A stretch of DNA of 64,000 bases from Aphanothece sacrum FPU1. GTDB lineage: Bacteria; Cyanobacteriota; Cyanobacteriia; Cyanobacteriales; Microcystaceae. This document shows positions 41,877-52,600 of the stretch, piece after piece. The stretch spans positions 186,001-250,000 of the forward strand of contig NZ_BDQK01000001.1 in assembly GCF_003864295.1 (NCBI RefSeq), read 5' to 3'. Under the pieces are notes generated by a model. It did no database searches, had not been told where the DNA came from, and saw only the letters and a program-made list of their open reading frames with translations. Position 1 is the first letter of the stretch; every line of letters begins with the position of its first letter. Position numbers and translations under genes: made by a program.

Positions 41877-44759
41877 ATGTTAGCTAAAATTTCTGAAAAA
41901 TATATGCACAGGGTCAGATGGTGTCTGACTTGTGGTTGGTTGCTGTTAATTTTTTCCTTATTTTATGACCCTATTTCTCCCCTTTTAACCGACCCTAACA
42001 GCATTTGGAGTCCTTTTAAAGTTAATCCTCAAGTCTGTATTTCAGTTCAAGGGGAATGTATAAAACAAAGTTCTTATGCTATGGGAGCTTCATTATTTTG
42101 GGGATTAATTGTTCCTTGTGGGGTCTTTTTCTTATTAGTTTTTGGACATGAATTTTGGCGAAGAATTTGCCCTTTGAGTTTTATGTCCCAACTATTTAGA
42201 GGATTAGGTAAACAGCGTCAACGAAAACGAGTTAATCCTAAAACAGGACAAATTCATTATGAATTAGTCAAAATTAAAGCAGATTCTTGGTTAGGACGCA
42301 ACTATCTTAAACTCCAATTTGCGCTTTTATATGTGGGAGTTTGTGGTCGTATTTTATTTTATGATTCTAGTCGCATCATATTAGGTATTTTTTTACTATT
42401 TAGTATTGGTAGCGCGATTTTAGTCGGTTATCTCTACGGGGGTAAAGCTTGGTGTCAATATTTTTGTCCTATGGCTCCAGTACAAGAATTTTATGGGGAA
42501 CCCAGAGGACTTCTTAATAGTGTCGCTCATGAAGGAAAACAGGCAATAATTACTCAATCAATGTGTCGTCGTCAAAACTCTGACGGAACGGAGGTGAGTG
42601 CTTGTGTCGCTTGTCATAGTCCTTGTATAGATATTGATGCAGAACGCACCTATTGGGATTGGGTCAAAAAACCTGATTATAAGTTTCTTTACTATACTTA
42701 TGCTGGGTTAGTTGTTGGATTTTTTGTGTATTATTACCTTTATTCTGGTAATTGGAATTATCTTTTATCAGGGGCCTGGACAAGACAAGAAAATCAATTA
42801 GAGACATTATTTAATCCGGGATTTTATCTATTTAATACTCCTATTCCTATTCCTAAATTAGTCGCTGCTCCCTTGACTGTTGCGCTTTTTAGTGCATTAG
42901 GATATTTTATAGGAATTCAACTTGATAAATTCTATAAAAGTTATCAATTACAGCGTAATCCTATTTTAACTCCCCAACAATTACAACATCAAATTTATAC
43001 CTTAACAACCTTTTGGGTATTTAATTTCTTTTTCATTTTTGCGGGACGTTCTTATATTGGCAAATTACCTTTAGGGTTACAATATTTATTTAATGTTATG
43101 TTAGTTGTGGTGAGTACCCTTTGGTTATATCGAACCTGGGGACGCAGTCCTGAAGGTTATGCTCGTGAAAGTTTGGCCAGTCGTCTACGTCAACAATTAA
43201 CTCGTTTACAATTAGATGTTTCTCGTTTTTTAGAAGGTCGTTCCTTAGAATCTTTGAATGCAGATGAAGTGTATGTTTTAGCAAAAATTCTGCCAGGTTT
43301 TACGGGAGATAAACGACTCGAAGCATATAAAGGAATTTTACGGGATTCTTTAGAAGAAGGCTATGTTAACTCTACAAGTAGTTTAGAAGTCTTGCAACAG
43401 ATGCGTCAAGAATTAGGAATTAGCGAACAAGAACACTTGACGATTTTAACAGAATTAGGAGTAGAAGACCCCGATTTACTTGATCCTAATCAACAACGAA
43501 GTCGTGAAAATCAATTACGTTTACAAAGTTTTCGTCAACGAATTCGGGGAATGGTAACGAATAAACGAAGACGAGGAGCAACAGGATTAGGTCGAGAATT
43601 ATTAAAGGTAGTTAAGAAGGAAAAATCTATTTCTGATGTGTTAGATAAAGAAGGAGGAACAGTAGAATCTCTTTCTCAAGAGTATGGTATTACTTTAGAA
43701 GAAGAAGCCAAGATTTTGGGTAATTTAGATGAGGAGGAACAACGCTTACGTCGTAGTAATATATTATTACGTCAATTACAAGATTTATGGGAAGTCGAAC
43801 AAGCTTTATTATATCCTCCGTCTTCCTTAGATATTCCTTATCTTAAAACAGGATTAGGGATTCTATGTTCAACAGTAGCTCAAAAACAACGAGTAATTGC
43901 TAAAGGGGTTCTCAAAATTTTAGAACAATGGGACTCAGGAACAGAAGCAACTCGTATTGCTTTAGCTTTAGGGAGTTTAACTGTGTCTGTTTTACCAGAA
44001 TTACTCGAAGATAGAGAACAAAACTGGGAACAACGACTCAATCCTACCCTAATATCTCGTTTACAACAACAGCTAAAGCAAGAAAATGATACACCAACAA
44101 ATGTGCCTAATGATGTTATGGTTAGCTACTTAGAAACCTTATTAGCAGAACCCGATTCTTTAACCAAGGCAGTTAGTTTATATTTATTAGCTCAACTTAA
44201 TCTCGAACGAGGACAACAACAAGCGCGTCAACTGTTAGACTCTTATTTAATGTTGAATCCTTCTCTAAAAGAAACCGCCCAACAAATTTTAACAACAGCA
44301 ACAGAAAATGAATCTAGGGTAGTAACACCATTAGAAAGACTGTTATATTTGTCGAGTTGTGACTTATTAAAGACATTAAAAGCTGAGAGTTTGATGGAAT
44401 TAGCTTATCAAGTTCCCTTTAAAAATTATCAGCAATCAGATATTATTTGGGAACAAGGAGAAATCAGCAAAGATTTATTACTGTTGCTTGAGGGGACAGT
44501 TGAGTGTCAACGTATGGATGAGGAGGGAGAATTAAATATTGAGGAAATAAAATCAGTTCAACTATTAAATGAATTGGAAATTTTAGGTAATATGGAAGTC
44601 AGAGGGACATTTGTGGTAACTTCTAATCTAGCTTATGTATTAGTCATTGAAGGAACAATGTTTAATGAACTTCTGGGCCAAGATAAAGGATTTTCTCGTA
44701 AAGTTATTGAACAAGAAAGCCGTCGTTTACAACAATTACAACACTTAACCAGTTCATGA
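41877..44759 (+). CDS. NapH-like membrane polyferredoxin fused to a cyclic-nucleotide-binding-type domain
   Basis: 960 residues. The N-terminal ~430 contain about seven TM helices and NapH/CcoG-like cysteine clusters: RRICPLSF, WCQYFCPMAPVQEFY, and CVACHSPCIDID, consistent with [4Fe-4S] clusters. The middle (~440-830) is helical and soluble, without a family I recognise. Residues ~840-950 resemble a cNMP-binding/Crp-type beta-roll (YQQSDIIWEQGEISKDLLLL, LEGTVECQR). Electron transfer across or at the membrane gated by a nucleotide or second messenger is a hypothesis. The start codon is immediately preceded by 18 heptamers. Probably in one operon with the MinD-like and winged-helix genes. Confidence 0.82.
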   Translation: MLAKISEKYMHRVRWCLTCGWLLLIFSLFYDPISPLLTDPNSIWSPFKVNPQVCISVQGECIKQSSYAMGASLFWGLIVPCGVFFLLVFGHEFWRRICPLSFMSQLFRGLGKQRQRKRVNPKTGQIHYELVKIKADSWLGRNYLKLQFALLYVGVCGRILFYDSSRIILGIFLLFSIGSAILVGYLYGGKAWCQYFCPMAPVQEFYGEPRGLLNSVAHEGKQAIITQSMCRRQNSDGTEVSACVACHSPCIDIDAERTYWDWVKKPDYKFLYYTYAGLVVGFFVYYYLYSGNWNYLLSGAWTRQENQLETLFNPGFYLFNTPIPIPKLVAAPLTVALFSALGYFIGIQLDKFYKSYQLQRNPILTPQQLQHQIYTLTTFWVFNFFFIFAGRSYIGKLPLGLQYLFNVMLVVVSTLWLYRTWGRSPEGYARESLASRLRQQLTRLQLDVSRFLEGRSLESLNADEVYVLAKILPGFTGDKRLEAYKGILRDSLEEGYVNSTSSLEVLQQMRQELGISEQEHLTILTELGVEDPDLLDPNQQRSRENQLRLQSFRQRIRGMVTNKRRRGATGLGRELLKVVKKEKSISDVLDKEGGTVESLSQEYGITLEEEAKILGNLDEEEQRLRRSNILLRQLQDLWEVEQALLYPPSSLDIPYLKTGLGILCSTVAQKQRVIAKGVLKILEQWDSGTEATRIALALGSLTVSVLPELLEDREQNWEQRLNPTLISRLQQQLKQENDTPTNVPNDVMVSYLETLLAEPDSLTKAVSLYLLAQLNLERGQQQARQLLDSYLMLNPSLKETAQQILTTATENESRVVTPLERLLYLSSCDLLKTLKAESLMELAYQVPFKNYQQSDIIWEQGEISKDLLLLLEGTVECQRMDEEGELNIEEIKSVQLLNELEILGNMEVRGTFVVTSNLAYVLVIEGTMFNELLGQDKGFSRKVIEQESRRLQQLQHLTSS

Positions 44760-44816
44760 TCGCTAGTTTATTGGTAAACTCAAAATAGTCCTTTATTCTA
44801 AATTTATTTGTAACTT

Positions 44817-45053
44817 ATGTATAATACAAATCCTTCTGTACGTTATGAACCCCGCTATGAACCGGCCGCGGTTATTCCCATTAAACAAAATTCCTCTATA
44901 CTCGACTGGTTAGAAGCAACAAATCGTTTAATTCCCCGTGAAAATGAAGATTCTCACGCAGCATTAGAGGAAGATGTGGAAATCTCAGATTTAATCGAAG
45001 TTGATGATAACTACGATGATGATGATGAACTTGATTTATCTGACGAAGACTAA
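44817..45053 (+). CDS. Small acidic cyanobacterial protein (DUF3134-like)
   Basis: 78 residues; N-terminal RYEPRYEPAAVIPIK, central SSILDWLEATNRLIPRE, then a very acidic tail (DDNYDDDDELDLSDED). The first two parts match my recollection of the cyanobacteria-specific DUF3134 family; function unknown. Followed by a strong intrinsic terminator. Confidence 0.75.
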   Translation: MYNTNPSVRYEPRYEPAAVIPIKQNSSILDWLEATNRLIPRENEDSHAALEEDVEISDLIEVDDNYDDDDELDLSDED

Positions 45054-45076
45054 ATACCATTAGCCACATTTGAGAT

Positions 45077-45104
45077 AGTCTAGGAACAACTCCTAGACTT
45101 TTTC
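45077..45104 (+). terminator. Intrinsic terminator
   Basis: AGTCTAGGA-ACAAC-TCCTAGACT, a perfect 9-bp stem, followed by TTTTTC. It ends transcription after the small acidic gene. Confidence 0.85.
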
Positions 45105-45143
45105 TTCTTTAGGGTTAATTTTCAGTCGTAGAATAAGTTAATT

Positions 45144-46241
45144 GTGGATACTAAATTCTTTCCTTCAACCTCCCTCAAACAACCATCAGGAAACAGTTTG
45201 CTCATTTTATTAACCTTACTGTTATGTTTTCTTAGTTTGAGTCTGATTCAAATGTTTTCCTCTGCAACTATTTCCGGGTTTTCTCTCCTGTTTCCTTTAG
45301 GAGTATCTGCGGCCTTGAGTGGCCTCCTTGGATATGGAGTAGTTCCCCTATTACGAAGACTCAAAACGGGTCAAGTCATTCAAGAAGATGGCCCCCAAAC
45401 CCATCTAACTAAAGCTGGAACCCCCACTATGGGGGGTATCTTTTTTGTCCCTGTAGCTGTTATTGTTGCCTTAATTTGGTCAAAATTAGAGCCTTCTGTG
45501 GTTGCAGTTTCTCTAGTGACCTTAGCTTATTTAGCCATTGGTTGGATTGACGATTGGCAAATTCTACGGCAACAATCTAATAAGGGTCTAACCCCCCGCA
45601 TGAAACTAATCTTACAAATTGCGATCGCGGTTATTTTTTGTCTCTGGATGGTTGCAACTCAACCATCGAGTTTAACGAATATTGCCTTACCGGGTTCTCT
45701 AATTTTACCCTTGGGTGTTTTCTTTTGGTTACTAGCAGGTTTTGTCATGGTAGCTGAAAGTAACGCCACTAACCTCACTGATGGAGTAGATGGGTTGGCC
45801 GCAGGAACAGGGGCCTTAGCATTTCTGGGGTTAGGGGCCTTAGTTGCTGCTAGTTCTCCAGGGTTAATGATTTTTTGTGCTTGCATGAGTGGTGGTTGCT
45901 TAGGGTTTGTCGTCCATAACCGCAATCCTGCTAAGGTGTTTATGGGAGATACAGGATCTCTAGCGTTAGGGGGTTCTTTAGCTGCTGTAGGCATTTTAAG
46001 CGGTAATCTGTGGGGATTATTTATTCTTAGTGGTATTTTCTTTGTTGAATCTCTATCCGTAATTGCTCAAGTCAGTTATTATAAAGCCACTAAAGGGCCA
46101 GACGGAAAAGGCAAACGACTCTTAAAAATGGCACCTTTGCATCATCATTTAGAATTAAGTGGTTGGGCCGAAACTCAAATTGTAGGAATCTTTTATCTAA
46201 TTAATGCAGGGTTAGCTTTATGCGCCGTGATTTTATCTTAA
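45144..46241 (+). CDS. mraY: Phospho-N-acetylmuramoyl-pentapeptide-transferase MraY
   Basis: 365 residues from a GTG start. Transfers phospho-MurNAc-pentapeptide to undecaprenyl phosphate, making lipid I at the inner membrane. About ten TM helices; diagnostic loops are GTPTMGG, IDDWQILRQQSNKGL, NATNLTDGVDGLAAG, NPAKVFMGDTGSLALGG and MAPLHHHLELSGW. The catalytic aspartates and the HHH motif are intact. No other mur genes are adjacent, unlike in the dcw cluster of many bacteria but usual in cyanobacteria. Confidence 0.95.
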   Translation: MDTKFFPSTSLKQPSGNSLLILLTLLLCFLSLSLIQMFSSATISGFSLLFPLGVSAALSGLLGYGVVPLLRRLKTGQVIQEDGPQTHLTKAGTPTMGGIFFVPVAVIVALIWSKLEPSVVAVSLVTLAYLAIGWIDDWQILRQQSNKGLTPRMKLILQIAIAVIFCLWMVATQPSSLTNIALPGSLILPLGVFFWLLAGFVMVAESNATNLTDGVDGLAAGTGALAFLGLGALVAASSPGLMIFCACMSGGCLGFVVHNRNPAKVFMGDTGSLALGGSLAAVGILSGNLWGLFILSGIFFVESLSVIAQVSYYKATKGPDGKGKRLLKMAPLHHHLELSGWAETQIVGIFYLINAGLALCAVILS

Positions 46242-46272
46242 TTATTAATTGATAAAACCTGAAATATTGTTA

Positions 46273-46299
46273 TAGGGGTCAACGGCCGTTGACCCCTAC
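46273..46299. repeat. Family B palindrome, copy 6
   Basis: ATAGGGGTCAACGGCCGTTG and mirror, 32 bp after the mraY stop; could help terminate mraY transcription. Confidence 0.8.
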
Positions 46300-46313
46300 T
46301 TTTGTATTTAGCT

Positions 46314-46430
46314 TAAGCTGTTGTGCATTTAAACTGCTTATTGGTTAAATTGAAGGAAATAGCTACAACTCTCTTTCTTTTTGCCTTTTGCCTTTTGCCT
46401 TGCTAATACGCATTTTAAATGCGTATTAGC
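46314..46430 (-). repeat. Family D repeat, copy 2 (inverted)
   Basis: Reverse complement of 32302-32417 with only a few differences; ends in the same 29-bp palindrome (GCTAATACGCATTT half). The pair forms ~115-bp inverted repeats about 14 kb apart. Confidence 0.8.
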
Positions 46431-46450
46431 TTACCGACCTTAGCATTTTT

Positions 46451-48706
46451 TTAAACAAAACTAATTGCTGTGCTAGTAGCAGTTAAATCATCAATTCCTT
46501 GCACAACGGCAATTAAATCTGGCGTATTTTGAGTTTTATCAATAATAGCTATCCCTTCATATTTTTCCTGGTTTAAGGAGACAAAATCATATGAACTTGC
46601 TTGACCATGCAGTTGAATAATATCTCCATGTTGTGCATTAAATTCTTCAATTAAAGCAAAGTCTTGGAACTGAGTCTGAGCATAATAAGCAATGGTTTTA
46701 TCACCTAAAACGAAGGTATCTGCAGCTTTGCTTCCTGATAAAATATCGACTTGTGATGACTGTCCAACTAATGATTTATTTTGCTTAACTCCTGTTACAT
46801 CTATTCCGGTATCAGAAATAATTTGAGCTATGATATTTTGGCTAGTAAGACTAAGACTGTTTTTCGGTGCAGTTGGAGTTGTGGTAGTCAGATTAGTAGT
46901 GGGAGTAAGAGTATTGGTAGCTGTGGAATTACCCGTAGTGGAAGTAGTAGTCGTAGGAAGGGAATTATTATAAACAATCTTGATTTGATTGCTTGTATTA
47001 AGATAGTAATCTTTCACAAGAATCGAACCATTACTTCCTAATATCAAACGTAAATCATTTCCAATTTGGCTAGAAGTTACTGCCTTTACATCATATTCTA
47101 CCCTTAATGTATCTTGACTGGTTCCATTGAAAATAACATCATTACCAGTTAATCGCTTAGAACTATAACCACTGATAAAATTAGCGTTATTATTCAGATA
47201 AATGGTATCGCTACTTCGGGAAGTAACAAGATTTTCAATGTTTGCATCGTAAGCAATAGTTGTGCCAAAACGAGTCGATTTATAATTCACTCCATTGACT
47301 GTATAGTTAGTGTTGTCATAAACAGTACTATTCGTAATAAATCCCCCAGGATTTAAGTCAATACGATAACCTTCAGTATTACCAACTAATTGAAGTAAAT
47401 CTATTGTATCAGTCCCCCCTCCATCCCAAATGGTTTGCTTAATATTATCAGTAGTATTAATTAAGGATTGGCCGTTAACGGTAAATTTATCAACGCTACT
47501 GGTAAAGACATAAGTTGTATTTCCTGAATTATAGGTTTGATTTTTGCCATAAAGTGACTGTAAAGCAGCGATATCAAAGGGCATAAATGTTGCGGCGGTA
47601 CTAGCATCTCCATATAGGAAGTTATAACCCATCACTGTATTATTACTATTATCTAATTGTGGGGATAAGATATTAGGGTCTGCAAAAGAATGTTTTAATC
47701 CTAACGCATGACCAATTTCATGAATTAAGGTCGTATAACCATGAGACCCAGCAGAATTTTGAAACCCATTAGTATCCCCTCTATAATCGTAACTTGTCTT
47801 AAGATGAACATCCCCACCTAAATCAGAAACATGAGGATAATAAGCATAGGCATAACCCGGCGTACTAGAGTCCATAAAACGAATTGTACCAAAAGTATTA
47901 GTGTTAGTTTCCATTACTTCTTGGAAATCTACATTAATAATAGTTTTAATCCAATTCATAATAGATCTTACATTGCTTTTAACTCCTTCACTAACTTCTT
48001 TTACTCCTGTTTCAGATCCAGAATAAGCCCCTTTAAAGACATCATTTTCATAAAAGCTATAAGTGATAACAGGATTAGTCGAGTTAAGTGTCCATTGATA
48101 TCCTGAGAGAAGGGTATTAATCGGAGGTGTCGTGATGGTGGAATTATTCTGTGTGGTAGTATTGCTAGTGCTAGTAACTAACTTTCGTGGAACTTCATTA
48201 GTGGAAAGAGGGCTAGAACAATTGGGACAATTACATCGCAAATTGAGGGTAGATAAACTATGATCAATCTGCAGATTATCATTTCCTAGCCATCCACTAG
48301 TCTGATTGAGTAAAATATTATTATCTGTCTTTAAATTAGTCTCAGATGATAAGTTGATGAGCTTATCTTGATGATTCAATAATTCGCTAGAATTACTCTG
48401 CAATTCTAATTCTTTTAGGGAATTCAGAGAAGAAGTATTTCCTAAATTTGAAGTTTTATTTGTGTTGATTTTAACCTCTAAATTAAAATCATTAGAAGAA
48501 GATAAATTTTCTTTTAATTGTTCTTTTGTCTGCTCGAATGATGAAGTGAAATTCTCTTTAATAACTTTAATGACAGGAGGCAAAAACTGAAAATTATCTA
48601 AGGTCACTTGATTTAGCTGTTCTCGTAATTCTGAACCGATTAAATCTTCGGGAGAGTTAAGGGGTTTATCAATAACATTTGCCAAAACTTTAATGGGTTT
48701 TTCCAT
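46451..48706 (-). CDS. Secreted M10 (serralysin-like) zinc metalloprotease
   Basis: 751 residues. Zinc motif HEIGHALGLKH with the third ligand His, and a Met-turn-like NTVMGYNF, in a catalytic domain at ~210-400; a beta-rich region with RTX-like character follows, then a Thr-rich linker and a terminal domain (KAADTFVLGDKTIAYY, LIEEFNAQHGDIIQLHG) common at the C-termini of cyanobacterial secreted proteins. The first ~200 residues are Asn/Ser-rich with a small CNCPNC cysteine cluster. No classical signal peptide, so type I secretion through the C-terminus is likely. SD AAAGGA precedes the ATG. Confidence 0.85.
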   Translation of the reverse strand: MEKPIKVLANVIDKPLNSPEDLIGSELREQLNQVTLDNFQFLPPVIKVIKENFTSSFEQTKEQLKENLSSSNDFNLEVKINTNKTSNLGNTSSLNSLKELELQSNSSELLNHQDKLINLSSETNLKTDNNILLNQTSGWLGNDNLQIDHSLSTLNLRCNCPNCSSPLSTNEVPRKLVTSTSNTTTQNNSTITTPPINTLLSGYQWTLNSTNPVITYSFYENDVFKGAYSGSETGVKEVSEGVKSNVRSIMNWIKTIINVDFQEVMETNTNTFGTIRFMDSSTPGYAYAYYPHVSDLGGDVHLKTSYDYRGDTNGFQNSAGSHGYTTLIHEIGHALGLKHSFADPNILSPQLDNSNNTVMGYNFLYGDASTAATFMPFDIAALQSLYGKNQTYNSGNTTYVFTSSVDKFTVNGQSLINTTDNIKQTIWDGGGTDTIDLLQLVGNTEGYRIDLNPGGFITNSTVYDNTNYTVNGVNYKSTRFGTTIAYDANIENLVTSRSSDTIYLNNNANFISGYSSKRLTGNDVIFNGTSQDTLRVEYDVKAVTSSQIGNDLRLILGSNGSILVKDYYLNTSNQIKIVYNNSLPTTTTSTTGNSTATNTLTPTTNLTTTTPTAPKNSLSLTSQNIIAQIISDTGIDVTGVKQNKSLVGQSSQVDILSGSKAADTFVLGDKTIAYYAQTQFQDFALIEEFNAQHGDIIQLHGQASSYDFVSLNQEKYEGIAIIDKTQNTPDLIAVVQGIDDLTATSTAISFV

Positions 48707-49140
48707 CTCATTTATCCTTTTAATTTTTTATTGAATATGACAATGATCTGTGGATCATATCGGCTGTGTTTTTAGTCACACAATCTTGAACACAACCTCA
48801 TGTTAAAACAACAATATAATTACTGATAAGGGAAAAATTACTGATCTTTCTTTAAGTGAAAATATGAATATTATAAAAACAAAAATGAAAAATAAAGCAA
48901 TTTTAAAATAAATTTTAATTTCCGATTAATCAAATATTTTTTTAACTGAAAATACTGATATTAATTTAAAATAAAATAATTAAATTATTGTATAAATTAA
49001 TTATTTTTAAGGAAAAATGATAAATAAAAATAACCAAAAATATCTATGATAATTAAAATTACTGATATATTGTAAAATTTATCTAAGTAATCTTTTATAA
49101 AGATTATGTAAAATAAAATAGATAAAAAAAATTAAAAGGC
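48707..49140. other. AT-rich gene-free stretch upstream of the metalloprotease
   Basis: Very AT-rich, particularly 48880-49140, with long A/T runs and no ORF or repeat I recognise. It presumably contains the protease promoter and leader. Confidence 0.4.
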
Positions 49141-49149
49141 TTAAAAAAT

Positions 49150-49290
49150 CGCTGTTTACTTCTCAAAAATGGGGTGGATTTGACTGATGAGGAAAGGAAG
49201 GACTTACGGTTACTTTTAAATCAGTTTCCGGCGTTTGAGTATTGCTTATGAATTAAAAGAAGAATTAGGAGATTCGGTATTAACAGTAAT
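49150..49290 (+). pseudogene. ISL3-family transposase remnant (tentative)
   Basis: The plus strand reads DLTDEERKDLRLLLNQFPAF and, after a +1 shift, SIAYELKEELGDSVL. This resembles the helical segment of ISL3-type transposases (EER..L..LL..FP.LR.AYELKEE). No start, DDE core or IS ends are present, so it would be a short decayed fragment. Confidence 0.4.
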
Positions 49291-49297
49291 CATTTGT

Positions 49298-49424
49298 GGT
49301 TCTACCGGACTTATTATGCTAAATTAATAATCAATAAAAGGCTAAAGCCTTATGCTATAAAAACGATAGTCCGACGAACGCGGATTAAATTCTAAGTTGC
49401 GTAGGCAACCTTTGTTTGTATAGC
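49298..49424 (+). repeat. Family A element, copy 8 (3' truncated)
   Basis: Left terminus GGTTCTACCGGACTTATTAT and three hairpins are present; the copy breaks off after TTTGTTTGTATAGC, where unrelated sequence begins. Confidence 0.8.
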
Positions 49425-49506
49425 GGGTCTCCCAACATCTTGGGGTAAAATGTATAAAAAACTACAATGCTTAAGATGGTGAGTTACGACGCGCCTTAAA
49501 AGTTAT

Positions 49507-49552
49507 GAGTTTTTCATCAAAATCATAGCTGCGTCTAACCCACCCTACGAAT
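49507..49552 (-). repeat. Family F repeat, copy 2 (inverted)
   Basis: Reverse complement of the GTAGGGTGGGTTAGACGC repeat at 27399-27441. Nothing else recognisable in 49425-49664. Confidence 0.65.
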
Positions 49553-49664
49553 TATAAGCTTTACTTATAACCATAGGTACGGGAGAACCGAAGGCTTAAT
49601 ACAAAACTTAGCACTCATTTTAGATTGGTTAGGGAACAAAACAATTAGAGGAAAAAAGAACTAT

Positions 49665-52600
49665 TTAAGCTTGAATGAGGAAATCTGTCTCGTCAATGAT
49701 TCCAGTCACATCAAGATTTAACTTGGCAAACTGTCCCCCATTTCCTAAACCAGTCGTAGCACCATTTTGGTTATAGAATAGGTTTCCTGTGACTTGGTTG
49801 TACACCATTTTGGCACTACTTGAACCCACCACCGTGAGTTCGTTGAGAGCATTGTTAATCAGGGCAAATTCAGAGGCGTTTAAATTACCGCCAACCGCAC
49901 TGGTGAGGGACTTGAAAGAGGTTTTGCTCAGAGCGATTTTATCGATGCCTTTGACAAAATCAGTCAAAATGTCCACTCCAAAGGCACTAGAAGCGAATTT
50001 TGCCCAACTACCAAAGATGAATTGGTCGGCCCCGTCACCTCCAGTCAAGATGTCATCTCCTGCACCTCCTACTAAGGTATCATTGCCTCCCTCACCCTTG
50101 AGAGTGTCATTACCACTGAGTCCTTTGAGACGGTTATTGCCACTGTTGCCTGTGATAGTGTTGTTTAGAGTATTGCCTGTTCCATTAATGTTGCCAGTTC
50201 TCGTTAAGATTAGGTCTTCCACATTGGTGGTTAGGGTATGGGTAACTGAAGATTTAACCGTGTCTTGGCCTTCTCCAGGGTTTTCCACTACTACATCACG
50301 CCTGCTATTGACGATGTAGGTGTCATCTTCAGTACCGCCCACGAGTTGGTCAATGCCTGTTCCTCCATCAATAACATCATCTCCTGCACCACCGTATATC
50401 GTATCATTCCCTGCACCACCGTATACCGTATCATTCCCTGCACCTGCGTTGATGTTGTCGTTGCTATTCGTGCCTTTGAGGGTTTCACTATTGGCAGTAC
50501 CATTGATGGTATTAATTACCTTTAAGGTAAAGGTATCAGAGGCACTTTCTCCAACACTATCCATTGCGGTAACAGTTATGTCATAATTGCCAGAAGCTAG
50601 ATCGTTAGGTGTGCCACTAAAGGTAAGGGTTGCAGCATCAAAACTGATCCCTTGGGGTAATAAAGTCCCATCAGCTAAAGTGTAGCTGAGAATAACATCA
50701 TCAACATCGCTAAAGGTGGTTTCAGGGATGGTGAAGGTGAAGGGTTGTCCTTCGGTAGCGGTTTGAGGGGCGATCGCATTTTGAACCACTGGTGCGTCAT
50801 TAACAGGGTTAATCACTACATTGAAGATATTATCCACAAATTGACCGTTAGAAGTTCCCCGAATGGTAATATTTGCTGTGCCAAATTGATTGTCTAAATA
50901 ATCAATAGTAAGTTGATTATTGTTAATTGTCGCTGTTACTAATCCTTGATTATTGTTAGCAAACACGCTCTTAATAATGACATCTCCATCCACATCACTA
51001 AAGACATTTGTTAAGTCAATGACGGTGTTAGCAGCATCTTCGTTAACAGTCAGATTGGCGATCGCCTGATTAATAACAGGTAAGTCATCTACTGCATTAA
51101 CCGTAATATTTACGGTAGCAAAATTAGTCGCGTAAACAGTGCCTTCAAAACCGTTCCAATTAAAGCTAATATTGCCATTAAAGTTTGTATTTGGCACAAA
51201 GGTGAGATTGTTGATCTCGGCGATCGCTATTTCTTGATTTAGCGAGATCGCTGTATTACCGATGTTGAGAGTGCCGTTATTCGGTAAAGAAGTAATCTGA
51301 ATTTTAGTCAGATTATTGCCATCAGGATCATTAAAAGCTGAGGTAAAATCAGTTAAGGTGAAAGCGATGGCGTTATCTTCATTCCCTGTTTTATTAATAT
51401 TAATTAGGGTTGGGGGTTGATTAGTTGGTAATAACTGATTACCAAAGTCAATATTTGTAAGAATTTGACCCGCAGTTAGCGTAACAGTATGAACTAAGCT
51501 AACCGTATTATCAGGAATATATAAGGGGTCATTCGTGCCGTTATTCCCTGTATTTCCTGTATTAGAACCATTAGAATTATTGTTGAGGTTTAAGATAGCT
51601 TCAGCAAGGGATAAAACATTAATTCGAGGATAACTATTTCCTGTGTTAATAACGTTATCGTTTTCGTCGTCACCATCAATAATTAGGTCACTGGTAGTAT
51701 CTAATAACGTGCTAAATTCGGTTAAAGTAAGTTCTCGTCCTAAATAGGTTTGGGCAATTTGTTGGGAAAGGGTGGCGATCGCACTAATATAGGGTGTTGC
51801 TTGAGAGGTTCCTCCCATTGAAATTGTGCCACCTGTCGCATTTGCGCCTGTAATCAAGATACCTGGAGCAAATACGTCTAGAAGCGGGTGACGTTGGGAG
51901 AAACTAGCAATTCTGTCGGCTGCTGTGCTGTAATCAACTGCCCCATTGCCAAAGGTACGAGAACCGAAGTCATCAGCCCAGACTGCCCCCACTGAGATAA
52001 CATTAGGATCAATGGCAGGATAGGCAAGTCCTGGGGTACTGTTGAAGGTGTAGAAGCTGTTCCCTGCGGCTGCTGCAATGAGGATGTTTTGAGATGCGAT
52101 CGCAGTTAATTCATCCCCAATACCATAACGTGGGACTTCTGTTGTCCAATTTTGACTATCTCCTAAAGAAAGGTTGACAGATTTGATATTATATGCTAAG
52201 GAATTTTGATTAACCCATTGCAGGGCTTCCTCTAAGTCGGCAAAATAGCCAGAACCGTTGTCTTTAAAGACTTTGAGGATAATTAGGTTAGCTTCGGGGG
52301 CAATTTGGGCAGCGATGCTGGTAATATGAGAACCATGATTATTGCGATCGCCCGCATCTCCATCATTATCGGCGAAGTCGTATTGATAAATAATGCGATC
52401 TGCTATGCCATTATTATCAGTATCGGGTCCAAATAAGGGATGATTTAAGTCTGCCCCTGTATCAATAATAACAATGCTTTGCCCTTGTCCTTTGATGTCA
52501 GAAAAACGAGAATCTGTCCAGAAGTCATCAAGGTAAATTAGGGAAATAGCGTTACTATTGAGGGGAGTAGAAGGGGTAGTATTTGTATTGGTAACAGGAG

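Noticed and set aside
49789-50586. Overlapping plus-strand ORFs opposite the RTX region
   Set aside because: Low-complexity shadows of the GGxGxD coding repeats on the other strand, with implausible compositions.
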